A DNA stretch of 16,931 nt, taken from Bacillota bacterium. Lineage in GTDB: Bacteria; Bacillota; Desulfotomaculia; Desulfotomaculales; JAJYZD01. Position numbers and translations under genes: made by a program. The stretch covers positions 1 to 16,931 of the forward strand of contig JAJYZD010000057.1 in NCBI GenBank assembly GCA_021800315.1, written 5' to 3'. Below, one piece after another: positions 4,989 through 12,529 of the stretch. The notes beneath the pieces were generated by a model that searched no databases, was not told the origin of the DNA, and saw only the letters and a list, made by a program, of their open reading frames with translations. Within the stretch, counting starts at the first letter, position 1; each line of letters opens with the position of its first letter.

Positions 4989-5400
4989 ATGCCTTTTCCT
5001 TCCTGGGCGGGAGGAATTCCGGACCAGGGGATGGAAACTTATCTTAGGTTTCGGCTTTCAACGGGAAAGCTTTAGCTTTGGTTCGAGGCCGGAGGGAAGA
5101 CCGTAAGTTTGACCATTGGGTCCGGCACGTGGCTTTTGCCTGGATCGTGATGCCGGGGCCGTAATCTACAGAGGGCGTATTCTGTCCGGTTTGGTCTGGT
5201 TTTTCCTGGTTTCCGCTTGCCGGAGGGCGGGACCCCTCCGCTCCGGCGCCGTACGGGAACATTCCCGCCGGGCGGGGAGCGGCGACCGTTGTCCCGGGCC
5301 CGGCGCTTCCCGTGTTCCGGCTTGGCCGGCCGGACATGAAACGGATCTTCCGGGGCAAGACTAGGAAGGAATTGCAAGAAAGAAAAGGGAGGTGCGCGTA
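4989..5400. other. Divergent intergenic region of about 410 nt
   Basis: The region lies between the minus-strand FliK-C-like gene and the plus-strand MEMO-AMMECR1 gene, so it should contain two divergent promoters. I found no good -35/-10 pair on either strand. The right half (5220-5350) is very GC-rich with several short palindromes. Open frames here have implausible composition and no ribosome binding sites. Confidence 0.45.
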
Positions 5401-6789
5401 ATGCCGGTGGTATTTTATGGCTATTGTCCCCATCCGCCCATCATGGTGCCCGAAGTGGGGCGGGGGGAAGAAGCGAAGGTGGCCGGGACCGCGATGGCCA
5501 TGCTGGAACTCGGACGGCGGATCAAGGCGAGCGGGGCGCAAACCCTGGTTATGATCTCGCCACACGCACCCCTTTTCCGCGATGTTGTCGGGATCAACGG
5601 CCGGGAGGAACTCAGCGGCGACCTGGCCCGGTTCGGAGCGCCCGCGGTTCGCCTGAAATTCCGTAGTGACCGGGGGTTGGCCGGTGAGATCGTCAAACAG
5701 GCCCGGGAACTGGGGGTGCCGGTGCAGGAGTTGGACGACGCCCTGGCCCGGAGGGCGCGTTTCAGTCTCGGCCTGGATCACGGCCTGGCGGTCCCCCTGT
5801 ATTTCATCCGCCGCTCGGGGATGGATCCGCCCCTGGTGGCGGTATCGATGGGCCTTTTCGACCGGCCCCGGCTCTACCGGTTCGGCCTGGCCGTGGCCCG
5901 GGCGGCCGGTGACAGGAAGGTGGCCTTCGTAGCCAGCGGCGATCTTTCCCATCGGCTGACCGAAGAGGCGCCGGGCGGCTACAGCCCCCGGGCCGCGGAA
6001 TTCGACCGGGTCCTGGCGGATATGGTCGGGGCCGGGGACGTGCGGGGTCTGTTGACGATCGATGCTTTGCTTGCCGAAGAAGCCGGGGAGTGCGGCTATC
6101 GTTCGCTGGTTATGCTGCTGGGCGCGCTGGACGGACACTCCGTCACCGGCGATGTCCTTTCCTACGAGGGGCCCTTCGGCGTGGGCTACATGGTGGCGGA
6201 GTTGAGACCGGGGCAGGATGCGGTTTCCCTGCTCGGCGGCCCGGACGGGAGCGGTTTTTTCGAACGGTCGCGGGAGGGAGAGAGCTTTTTGGTCCGGGTG
6301 GCCCGCGAAACTCTGGAGCGGGAGCGGCGGGGCGAGAAGTCCCCCGTCTACCCACCGGAGTCCGTGCCGGGGGAGTTTGCCCGGCCGGCCGGTGTATTCG
6401 TCTCGATCAAGAAGAACGGTGAACTGCGGGGCTGTATAGGAACCATTGGGCCGGTGCAGAAGGACATCGTGGCCGAGGTCATGGTCAACGCCGTGAGCGC
6501 CGGAACCGGCGATCCCCGCTTTTACCCGGTGGGGGTGGAAGAACTGCCCGAGTTGGAATACTCGGTGGACGTCCTGGGTGAGGCGGAAAGCGTGGCGGAC
6601 GAGTCCGCCCTCGACCCCCGGCGCTACGGCGTCATCGTCCGTAGCGGACGGCGTTCAGGCCTTCTCCTGCCCGACCTGGAGGGTATCGACACCGCGTCCC
6701 GGCAGGTGGCCATCGCCCGGCAGAAGGCCGGGATCGGGGCCGACGAACCGGTGCGGCTCTTCCGCTTCGAAGTGACACGCTACCACTGA
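5401..6789 (+). CDS. amrA: AmmeMemoRadiSam MEMO-AMMECR1 fusion protein
   Basis: The 462-residue protein joins two domains. Residues 1-270 are a MEMO/class III extradiol-dioxygenase-like domain with conserved metal-site style motifs: CPHPP (H11), ISPHAP (H55), LDHGLAVPLYF (D126, H127) and ASGDLSH. Residues from about 290 to 462 are an AMMECR1 domain with GVFVSIKKNGELRGCIGT and DPRFYPV. In many genomes the two are separate genes (systems A and B); here they are one chain. ATG at 5401 follows GGGAGGTG; the in-frame GTG at 5392 overlaps that ribosome binding site. The radical SAM partner starts 14 nt downstream. The three-part system is widespread in anaerobes and archaea, but its reaction is not known. 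Confidence 0.9.
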   Translation: MPVVFYGYCPHPPIMVPEVGRGEEAKVAGTAMAMLELGRRIKASGAQTLVMISPHAPLFRDVVGINGREELSGDLARFGAPAVRLKFRSDRGLAGEIVKQARELGVPVQELDDALARRARFSLGLDHGLAVPLYFIRRSGMDPPLVAVSMGLFDRPRLYRFGLAVARAAGDRKVAFVASGDLSHRLTEEAPGGYSPRAAEFDRVLADMVGAGDVRGLLTIDALLAEEAGECGYRSLVMLLGALDGHSVTGDVLSYEGPFGVGYMVAELRPGQDAVSLLGGPDGSGFFERSREGESFLVRVARETLERERRGEKSPVYPPESVPGEFARPAGVFVSIKKNGELRGCIGTIGPVQKDIVAEVMVNAVSAGTGDPRFYPVGVEELPELEYSVDVLGEAESVADESALDPRRYGVIVRSGRRSGLLLPDLEGIDTASRQVAIARQKAGIGADEPVRLFRFEVTRYH

Positions 6790-6803
6790 GAGAAGGGGAC
6801 GCT

Positions 6804-7826
6804 TTGGGTTTGGGTAAGGGTAAGGAAGCGCTTTTCTACGACCAGCTGCCGGACGGTGCGGCGCACTGCCGCCTGTGCCCCCGCTTGTGCACCGTGCGGG
6901 AGGGCGGGAACGGCTTCTGCCGGGTGCGGAAAAACACCGGGGGAATCCTGGTCACGGAAAACTACGGCCGGCTGTCCTCCGCGGCCTTGGATCCCATCGA
7001 GAAAAAACCCCTTTACCACTTTTACCCGGGCCATTACATCCTCTCCCTGGGAACCCTGGGCTGCAACCTGCGTTGCGGCTTCTGCCAGAACTGGCAGATC
7101 GCCCACCGGGACGCCCCGACGCGCTACCTGGCGCCGGAGGAGGCCGTCCGCATGGCCCGGCGGTGTGGTGACTCCGATCACCCCAACGTGGGGATCGCCT
7201 ACACCTATTCCGAGCCCCTGATTTGGTACGAATACGTCCGGGATACGGCCCGGCTGGCCCGGGAAGCCGGGCTGAAGAACGTCCTGGTGACCAACGGCTA
7301 TATCGAGAGGGAACCCCTCTTGGAACTCGTGCCCCTCATCGATGCTATGAACGTCGACGTAAAGGGCTTTACCGACCAGTACTACCGCGGGTCCTGCTCC
7401 GGCCGCCTGGGGCCGGTTCTGCGCACGGTGGAACTGGTGCACGGGCGCTGTCACCTGGAGCTGACTACGCTCCTGGTCACGGGCTTAAACGACGATCCTG
7501 GAGATATCGGCCGGATGGTGGACTGGGTGGCCGGCATCGACCCCGCCATTCCCCTGCATTTTTCCCGCTACCATCCCGACTTCGAGTTCGACCGGCCCGC
7601 CACTCCGCTGGAGGTCATGGAGCGGGCCCGGCAAACGGCGCAGGCCAGGTTGCATTACGTATACCTGGGGAACGTGGGGGAAGCCAACGATACCGTCTGC
7701 CCCTCCTGCGGCGCCCGGCTCATCGGCCGGAAGGGCTACCGGACGGAGGCCGGGGGGCTGGCGGGCGGCGCCTGCGCCAAATGCGGCCGGACGGCGGACG
7801 TGGTGGGAGACGCCAGGAGCAGCTAG
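6804..7826 (+). CDS. amrS: AmmeMemoRadiSam system radical SAM enzyme
   Basis: The 340-residue protein carries the radical SAM cluster motif C87-x3-C91-x2-C94 (GCNLRCGFCQNW), followed by typical radical SAM segments NVGIAYTYSEPLIWYEY, LVTNGYI and MNVDVKG. Four N-terminal cysteines (C22, C25, C29, C39) and two C-terminal CxxC pairs (CPSC, CAKC) suggest additional metal or zinc-ribbon sites. It belongs to the pyruvate-formate-lyase-activase-like branch that accompanies MEMO and AMMECR1. The start is TTG at 6804, five bases after AGAAGGGG; a second TTG at 6810 is possible. It is cotranscribed with the fusion gene upstream. The substrate is unknown; modification of a protein or small molecule together with MEMO is speculation. 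Confidence 0.9.
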   Translation: MGLGKGKEALFYDQLPDGAAHCRLCPRLCTVREGGNGFCRVRKNTGGILVTENYGRLSSAALDPIEKKPLYHFYPGHYILSLGTLGCNLRCGFCQNWQIAHRDAPTRYLAPEEAVRMARRCGDSDHPNVGIAYTYSEPLIWYEYVRDTARLAREAGLKNVLVTNGYIEREPLLELVPLIDAMNVDVKGFTDQYYRGSCSGRLGPVLRTVELVHGRCHLELTTLLVTGLNDDPGDIGRMVDWVAGIDPAIPLHFSRYHPDFEFDRPATPLEVMERARQTAQARLHYVYLGNVGEANDTVCPSCGARLIGRKGYRTEAGGLAGGACAKCGRTADVVGDARSS

Positions 7827-7830
7827 GGAC

Positions 7831-7858
7831 AAAAAGACCGCTCCGAAAGAGCGGTCTT
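7831..7858 (-). terminator. Intrinsic terminator between converging genes
   Basis: A perfect 10-bp stem AAGACCGCTC/GAGCGGTCTT (7834-7843, 7849-7858) has a CGAAA loop. On the minus strand it is followed by TTTTT and lies just past the DUF151 gene stop. It may also stop the plus-strand radical SAM transcript, though that side has only a weak later T-run. Confidence 0.85.
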
Positions 7859-7867
7859 GGCGCATTT

Positions 7868-8338
7868 TCAGTTGAGCAGCTTTTTTTCCACGGGCGCGGC
7901 GTCCTCGTCTTCCCCTTCATCCTCGTCTCCGGCCGTGATCAAGTCCTGGATGGGCAGCATGTGTACAGCCACCCGGTCGCTCACGAAAATAGGGGCGGTC
8001 ACCCGCAGGGCCAGGGCGATGGCGTCCGAAGGCCGCGCGTCGAAGACCAGGTCTTTTTTCCCTTTTTGCATATGCACCTCGGCCAGGAACGTGTTTTCCT
8101 GAATGTCCGAGATGATGATCCTGGAGATACGGGCACCCAGTTCTTCACACACGGTCTTAAACAGGTCGTGCGTCAGGGGACGGGGCACCTGGATCTCCTG
8201 CATACCGATAGCGATGGCATGGGCTTCCAAAAGGCCGATCCAAATGGGCAGGACGTTGGCGTCCTGAAGGTCGGACAAGAGTATGATGGGATTGCCTCCC
8301 GAACTGTACGCGATATGCTTGACCTTCACCATGAGCAC
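7868..8338 (-). CDS. Bifunctional nuclease family protein (DUF151)
   Basis: The 156-residue protein matches the BFN/DUF151 family: PIILLSDLQDANVLPIWIG, EAHAIAIGMQ, RPLTHDLFKTVCEELGA, FLAEVHM and FDARPSDAIALALRVTAPIFVSD. Plant members are reported to have DNase and RNase activity; bacterial members are widespread and poorly defined. A very acidic tail (DEDEGEDEDAAP) follows the domain and is not part of the core family. GTG at 8338 is chosen because GAGGTGA lies six bases upstream; ATG 8332 is too far from it. It is a single-gene unit with its own promoter and terminator. Confidence 0.85.
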   Translation of the reverse strand: MLMVKVKHIAYSSGGNPIILLSDLQDANVLPIWIGLLEAHAIAIGMQEIQVPRPLTHDLFKTVCEELGARISRIIISDIQENTFLAEVHMQKGKKDLVFDARPSDAIALALRVTAPIFVSDRVAVHMLPIQDLITAGDEDEGEDEDAAPVEKKLLN

Positions 8339-8438
8339 CGGGGATCACCTCGCTTGCCATTTTATTCCCCTGGCCGTTCCGGCGACACCAGCCGGGCCGC
8401 CGGAGCACGGTGCGGCCACGTGGATTTCCAGCAGGTTA

Positions 8439-8467
8439 ATTATAGCGCAATAAGCACAGGCGTACAA
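8439..8467 (-). promoter_or_regulatory. Sigma-A promoter of the DUF151 gene
   Basis: TTGTAC (8467-8462), a 17-nt spacer and a perfect TATAAT (8444-8439) point towards the GTG at 8338, giving a leader of about 95 nt. On the opposite strand TACAAT (8463-8468) could act as a -10 for sfsA, so the two promoters may overlap. Confidence 0.7.
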
Positions 8468-8513
8468 TAGGAGGAAGCGGTCGCCCGATCCTTATACGGG
8501 AAGGAGTTGTGCC

Positions 8514-9212
8514 ATGACCATCGCCGCGCTCGCCTTTCCGCCGCTCACCCAGGGGGTGTTCCTGGCCCGCGAAACCCGCTTCACCGCCCTGGTGGAATTG
8601 GACGGCCGCCAGGAGCGGGCCCACCTGGGTACGTCCGGGCGCCTGGTCGAGACGCTGGCGCCGGGCCGGACAGTTTACCTGGCTGCCGGAAACCGTCCCG
8701 GCAGGCGCACCGCCTGGGAACTGGTGCTGACCAGGGTGGGGCGGGTGCTGGTTTCCGTGGACTCCCACCTGCCCAACCGCCTGGTGGCCGTAGCGCTACA
8801 AGAAGGCCGGCTGCCGCCCTGGCGGGACGCCCGTCCGGCCGGCGGTCTGGGCTTCGGCGCGAGCCGCCTCGATTTTCACCTGCGGGGCGGCGGCCCCGAC
8901 GTTCTCCTGGAGGTCAAGTCGGTGACCCTGGTGGCGGACGGTGTAGCCATGTTCCCGGACGCCCCCACCCGCCGGGGCGCGGTCCAGATGGCCGACCTGG
9001 CCCGGGCCGGGGCGGAGGGTTACCGGGCGGCCGTGCTCTTCGTGATCCAACGCGGAGATGCCCGGGTTTTCCGTCCGGCCGACCACATCGATCCGGCTTT
9101 CGGCGACGCCCTGCGCCAGGCGCGGGCCCGGGGCGTGGATGTCTACGCCCGGCGTCTGGCCGTCAGCTTAAAGCAGGTGGCCCTGGACGGCGGACTGCCG
9201 CTGGATCTGTAG
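8514..9212 (+). CDS. sfsA: SfsA, nucleic-acid-binding sugar-fermentation stimulation protein
   Basis: The 232-residue protein has family-typical length and motifs. These are an N-terminal OB-like part (FLARETRFTALVELDGRQERAHLG) and a nuclease-like core with SRLDF, LLEVKSVTL and MFPDAPTRRG, followed by AVLFVIQRGD and FRPADHIDP. The His usually found after the PDAPT-RG stretch (RG..H) is Gln here (RGAVQM). ATG at 8514 has AAGGAG seven bases upstream. SfsA was named from an E. coli effect on maltose metabolism; its biochemical role is unclear. The VanW-family gene follows 128 nt later on the same strand. Confidence 0.9.
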   Translation: MTIAALAFPPLTQGVFLARETRFTALVELDGRQERAHLGTSGRLVETLAPGRTVYLAAGNRPGRRTAWELVLTRVGRVLVSVDSHLPNRLVAVALQEGRLPPWRDARPAGGLGFGASRLDFHLRGGGPDVLLEVKSVTLVADGVAMFPDAPTRRGAVQMADLARAGAEGYRAAVLFVIQRGDARVFRPADHIDPAFGDALRQARARGVDVYARRLAVSLKQVALDGGLPLDL

Positions 9213-9340
9213 ACGGGACGGGAGAAAGCGCCACCGGGAGAAGGGGAAGGCAACGGCAGGCCGGCCGCCGGCATAGAAGGAGCCGTCTGGCTGGCATAAT
9301 ATCTGTGGAACGCGACATTACCGGTTGGCGAGATGATCGG

Positions 9341-10177
9341 ATGATATTTTCCCGAGTGGCGCTGGTCCTGATCCTCTTCTTGTTCTGCCCCTCCTGCCTG
9401 GCGGGGCCCGCCCGCACGGTTACCCCCGGGCCGGATTCCCCGACCGCCGCGGAGGACCTGGCCGGGCCGCTGCCGCTGATCCTGCGGGAGCGGATGCCGG
9501 TACTTCTTTCGACATTCACCACCAACTACATTCACGCCACCCCTTCGCAGGAAGCCAACATTGCCCTGACGGCCAAGCGCATGTGCGGCATCGTGGTCGC
9601 CCCCAAGCAGGTCTTTTCCTTTAACAAAGCCCTGGGACCGTACACCGCGGAGCGGGGCTACGGGATGGGTCGCACCTTTTACGGCGGCCGGATCGGTTTT
9701 TCGGTGGGCGGCGGGGTGTGCCAGGTGGCCTCGACCTTATACAACACCGTGCTCCTGGCCAACCTGCGGGTGGTGGAGAGGACCGCTCACAGCATGACGG
9801 TTCCCTACCTGCCCCCCGGCCGGGATGCCACCATCTACTACGGGGTCTACGACTTCAAGTTTGAGAACGATTCCAACGAGCCGGTTATGATCTGGGCCGG
9901 TACGAAAGACCGCCATCTCACCATAAGCCTCTACGGACGGCAAAGCCCTCCCCGGGTGGAGATCAGGACCGAAATCCTGGTCTCATCCCCGCCGCCGGTG
10001 GAGGTGACCGGGGAGCCGGCGTGGCCGGCGGGACGGGAGGAAGTGGTAACGCCGGGCCAGAGCGCCGTCCGCTCCCACACCTGGCTCCTGGTCAACGGCG
10101 TGGTAAGCCGCGACCTGGGGGTGGACGAATACCTGGCGTTGACCCGGCGGGTCAAGCGAGGCACCGGCCGGACCTGA
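9341..10177 (+). CDS. Secreted VanW-family protein
   Basis: The 278-residue protein has an N-terminal hydrophobic signal (about residues 4-22, RVALVLILFLFCPSCLAG) and then a VanW domain. The core stretch QVFSFNKALGPYTAERGY and the hallmark VGGGVCQVASTLYNTVL are followed by TIYYGVYDFKFENDSNEPVMI. A C-terminal tail (about 215-278) is G5-like in style but not clearly a G5 domain. VanW occurs in some vancomycin-resistance clusters, yet this family is common in spore-formers without resistance; action at the cell wall is inferred. ATG 9341 directly precedes the signal peptide but its ribosome binding site is weak; an in-frame GTG at 9314 would add nine residues. No van genes are nearby. Confidence 0.8.
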   Translation: MIFSRVALVLILFLFCPSCLAGPARTVTPGPDSPTAAEDLAGPLPLILRERMPVLLSTFTTNYIHATPSQEANIALTAKRMCGIVVAPKQVFSFNKALGPYTAERGYGMGRTFYGGRIGFSVGGGVCQVASTLYNTVLLANLRVVERTAHSMTVPYLPPGRDATIYYGVYDFKFENDSNEPVMIWAGTKDRHLTISLYGRQSPPRVEIRTEILVSSPPPVEVTGEPAWPAGREEVVTPGQSAVRSHTWLLVNGVVSRDLGVDEYLALTRRVKRGTGRT

Positions 10178-10185
10178 GCCGAACC

Positions 10186-10214
10186 TTTACACCGGGGACA
10201 TCTTCGTGTACAAT
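10186..10214 (+). promoter_or_regulatory. Promoter of the arginine operon
   Basis: TTTACA (10186-10191), a 17-nt spacer and TACAAT (10209-10214) lie directly after the VanW gene and about 190 nt before argJ. Expected transcription start is near 10221, giving a leader of about 180 nt. I could not find a convincing paired ArgR box, and no T-box motif is visible. Confidence 0.7.
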
Positions 10215-10342
10215 TTTCATCAACTGGTTTATTACGTACGGTGCCCCGGCCCTGTTTTCAGCGGCGGCGCGGTACATACTAAGGTCAAAGCGGGCCCCGG
10301 TTGTCAAATGGTGTTTCCGTCCGGGTGAAAATAAAAACCCAA

Positions 10343-10381
10343 GCGGCACATTAGTCCGCGGACAGTGTCCCGCTGTTTTTT
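10343..10381 (+). promoter_or_regulatory. Terminator-like hairpin in the argJ leader (possible attenuator)
   Basis: A stem GC-GGAC/GTCC-GC with one bulged C (10358-10373) is followed by TGTTTTTT (10374-10381), 21 nt before the argJ ATG. Upstream GCGG (10343-10346) can pair with CCGC (10356-10359), which would break the terminator stem. This arrangement would allow arginine-dependent attenuation, but it could also simply be a partial terminator. Confidence 0.45.
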
Positions 10382-10402
10382 GTAATGGAAGAGGTGGAAA
10401 GC

Positions 10403-11614
10403 ATGGAGGAGACCGTCATCAGCCTGGTCGGGGGCGGGGTTACCGCTCCGGCCGGCTTTGCCGCGGGCGGTGTGGCCGCCGGCATCAAACGGACGGGGCT
10501 GGACCTGGCGGTCCTGCACGCCGATCGACCCTGCGCGGCGGCCGGCGTGTTCACCCGCAACCGGGTCAAGGCGGCTCCGGTGCTCCTGGATATGGAGCGC
10601 CTGCCGGGCGGGTCGGGTACCGCCCGGACCGTGGTCATGAACAGCGGCAACGCCAACGCCTGCAACGGACCGCGGGGGATGGCGGACGCCCGGTCCTGCG
10701 CCCGGGAGGCGGGCCGCCTGCTGGGTGTGCCCGAGGAGCAGGTTCTGGTGGCATCCACCGGCGTGATCGGGATGCCCCTGCCCCTGGATAACCTGTTGCG
10801 TGGTCTGGGGGGGGCCTGCGCTCAGCTCTCCCGGGAGGGAGGGGCCCTGGCCGCCCGCGCCATCATGACCACCGATACCCGCCCCAAGGAGAGGGCGGCG
10901 GCCTTTTCCGCGGGCGGCCGCCTGGTCACGGTGGGCGGCATGGCCAAGGGATCGGGCATGATCCACCCGGATATGGCCACCATGCTCTGTTTCCTGACCA
11001 CCGACGCGCGCGTGGAGGCGGGAGACCTGCGCTTGCTCCTTTCGGCCGCGGTGGAGGACACCTTCAACATGATCACCGTGGACGGCGATACCAGCACCAA
11101 CGACCTGGTGCTTTGCCTGGCCGCGGGGGAGGGACCGCCTCTGAGCAAAAGCGGCGACCTGGATTTTCTGGATGTCGCCCTGCGCCTGGTCTGCCGGGAA
11201 CTGGCCCGGGATTGCGCGGCCGACGGCGAGGGGGCCGGACACCTCATCACGGTCGAGGCCGCGGGAGCGGCATCGTTGGGGGACGCGCGGTCTTGCGCGC
11301 GGAGAGTCGCCGCCTCCAGCCTGGTCAAGACGGCCGTAACCGGGGCCGACGCCAACTGGGGCCGGGTGCTCTGCGCCGCCGGCTATTCGGGGGCGGTGTT
11401 CGACCCGGATAAGGCTCACGTATGGCTGGGCGATCTCCTGGTGGCGGCCGGCGGGGCCGCCCTGGCCTTCGACGAGGACCTCGCGCGGCGCATCCTGCGG
11501 CGGCCGGAGGTGACCATCAGGGTGGACCTGGGCGCCGGTCCCTACAGCGCGACCGCCTGGGGTTGCGACCTGACGGAGGAGTACGTGCGCATTAACGCCA
11601 GCTACCGGAGCTAG
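10403..11614 (+). CDS. argJ: ArgJ, glutamate N-acetyltransferase/amino-acid acetyltransferase
   Basis: The 403-residue protein transfers the acetyl group from N-acetylornithine to glutamate and may also acetylate glutamate with acetyl-CoA. Family marks are GLDLAVLHAD, VFTRNRVKAAPV, MNSGNANACNG, ASTGVIG and MAKGSGMIHPDMATML. The precursor is normally cleaved before the Thr of ATML, here T193, giving alpha and beta chains. ATG at 10403 is chosen over 10385 because AGAGGTGG lies six bases upstream. It is the first gene of the operon; argB follows after 16 nt. Whether it is mono- or bifunctional cannot be told from the sequence; an argA-type gene was not seen. Confidence 0.95.
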   Translation: MEETVISLVGGGVTAPAGFAAGGVAAGIKRTGLDLAVLHADRPCAAAGVFTRNRVKAAPVLLDMERLPGGSGTARTVVMNSGNANACNGPRGMADARSCAREAGRLLGVPEEQVLVASTGVIGMPLPLDNLLRGLGGACAQLSREGGALAARAIMTTDTRPKERAAAFSAGGRLVTVGGMAKGSGMIHPDMATMLCFLTTDARVEAGDLRLLLSAAVEDTFNMITVDGDTSTNDLVLCLAAGEGPPLSKSGDLDFLDVALRLVCRELARDCAADGEGAGHLITVEAAGAASLGDARSCARRVAASSLVKTAVTGADANWGRVLCAAGYSGAVFDPDKAHVWLGDLLVAAGGAALAFDEDLARRILRRPEVTIRVDLGAGPYSATAWGCDLTEEYVRINASYRS

Positions 11615-11630
11615 CCAGGGGGTAACCGTA

Positions 11631-12512
11631 TTGTACAGCGCCCGGGAGAAAGCCGCCATCCTGGTGGAGGCCCTGCCCTATATCAAGAAGTTCGCCGGCC
11701 GCACGGTGGTGATCAAGTACGGGGGGCACGCCATGGGGGAGAGCGACGACGACGTGCTCACCGACGTGGTCCTCCTGAAGTACGTGGGCCTGCGTCCCGT
11801 GCTGGTGCACGGCGGCGGTCCCGAGATCAGCGGCTGGCTGCGGAAAGTGGGCAAGAAATCCGACTTTATCGGGGGATTGCGCATCACCGACGCCGAGACC
11901 ATGGAGATCGCCGAGATGGTTCTGACCGGCAAGCTCAGCCAGAAGATCGTCTCCTCCCTCAACCGGCTGGGCGTTCGGGCGGTGGGGCTGTCCGGCAAGG
12001 ACGCCGACCTCCTGGTGGCCGTGCGCAAGAAAGGGCTGGTCCGGCGTCCCGACGGAGGGGAAGAGCTTTTGGACATCGGCGCCGTGGGTGAAATCACGGC
12101 GGTCAACCCGGAACTCATCGAGATCCTTTTCCGGGAGGGCTACGTGCCGGTTGTCGCGCCGGTGGCTACGGACGGCCGGGGCGAAACCTACAACGTCAAC
12201 GCCGACCACGCCGCGGGCATGCTGGCCGGCGCCGTGGGCGCCGACAAGCTGGTGCTCCTGACCGACGTGGAGGGGATCCTGCGGGATCCCCGGGATCCGG
12301 CCAGCCTGATCTCGGTGGTCAGGGCCGGCGAGGTGGAAGAATTGAAAAGGAGCGGCGTCCTGACCGGCGGTATGCTGCCCAAGGTGGACTGTTGCGTGCA
12401 GGCCCTCGATCAGGGCGTAAGCGAGGCGCATATCCTGGACGGACGGGTGCCGCACGCTATTTTACTGGAGATTTTCACCGATTCGGGCATCGGTACCATG
12501 GTGGTGCCGTAG
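11631..12512 (+). CDS. argB: ArgB, acetylglutamate kinase
   Basis: The 293-residue protein phosphorylates N-acetylglutamate. It shows the amino-acid-kinase motifs VVIKYGGHAM (K29), LVHGGGPEIS, the N-acetylglutamate-site segment TYNVNADHAAG, and LTDVEGIL followed by GGMLPKV. The N-terminal helix ahead of K29 (LVEALPYIKKFAG) is the extension typical of arginine-inhibited hexameric kinases, so feedback control by arginine is likely. The start is TTG at 11631 with CAGGGGG eight bases upstream. Spacing to argD is 17 nt. Three GGATCC sites are crowded within 12274-12299, encoding part of EGILRDPRDP; this is a codon-level curiosity. Confidence 0.95.
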   Translation: MYSAREKAAILVEALPYIKKFAGRTVVIKYGGHAMGESDDDVLTDVVLLKYVGLRPVLVHGGGPEISGWLRKVGKKSDFIGGLRITDAETMEIAEMVLTGKLSQKIVSSLNRLGVRAVGLSGKDADLLVAVRKKGLVRRPDGGEELLDIGAVGEITAVNPELIEILFREGYVPVVAPVATDGRGETYNVNADHAAGMLAGAVGADKLVLLTDVEGILRDPRDPASLISVVRAGEVEELKRSGVLTGGMLPKVDCCVQALDQGVSEAHILDGRVPHAILLEIFTDSGIGTMVVP

Positions 12513-12529
12513 GAAGGAGTTGGTTCGCT

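Noticed and set aside
5044..6138. Long minus-strand open frame of 364 codons
   Set aside because: It is the high-GC antisense shadow of the MEMO domain, with Pro/Gln/Arg/His-biased composition.
7223..8470. Plus-strand open frame of 415 codons
   Set aside because: It overlaps the radical SAM gene, a terminator and the antisense of the DUF151 gene.
8507..9340. Upstream extension of the VanW reading frame
   Set aside because: It overlaps sfsA in another frame and consists of Gly/Arg/Pro-rich shadow sequence; the signal peptide marks the start at 9341.
10215..10402. T-box riboswitch before argJ
   Set aside because: No T-box core sequence or specifier-loop pattern was found in the leader.
10304..11659. 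Minus-strand open frame of 451 codons
   Set aside because: It is antisense to argJ and has no motifs.
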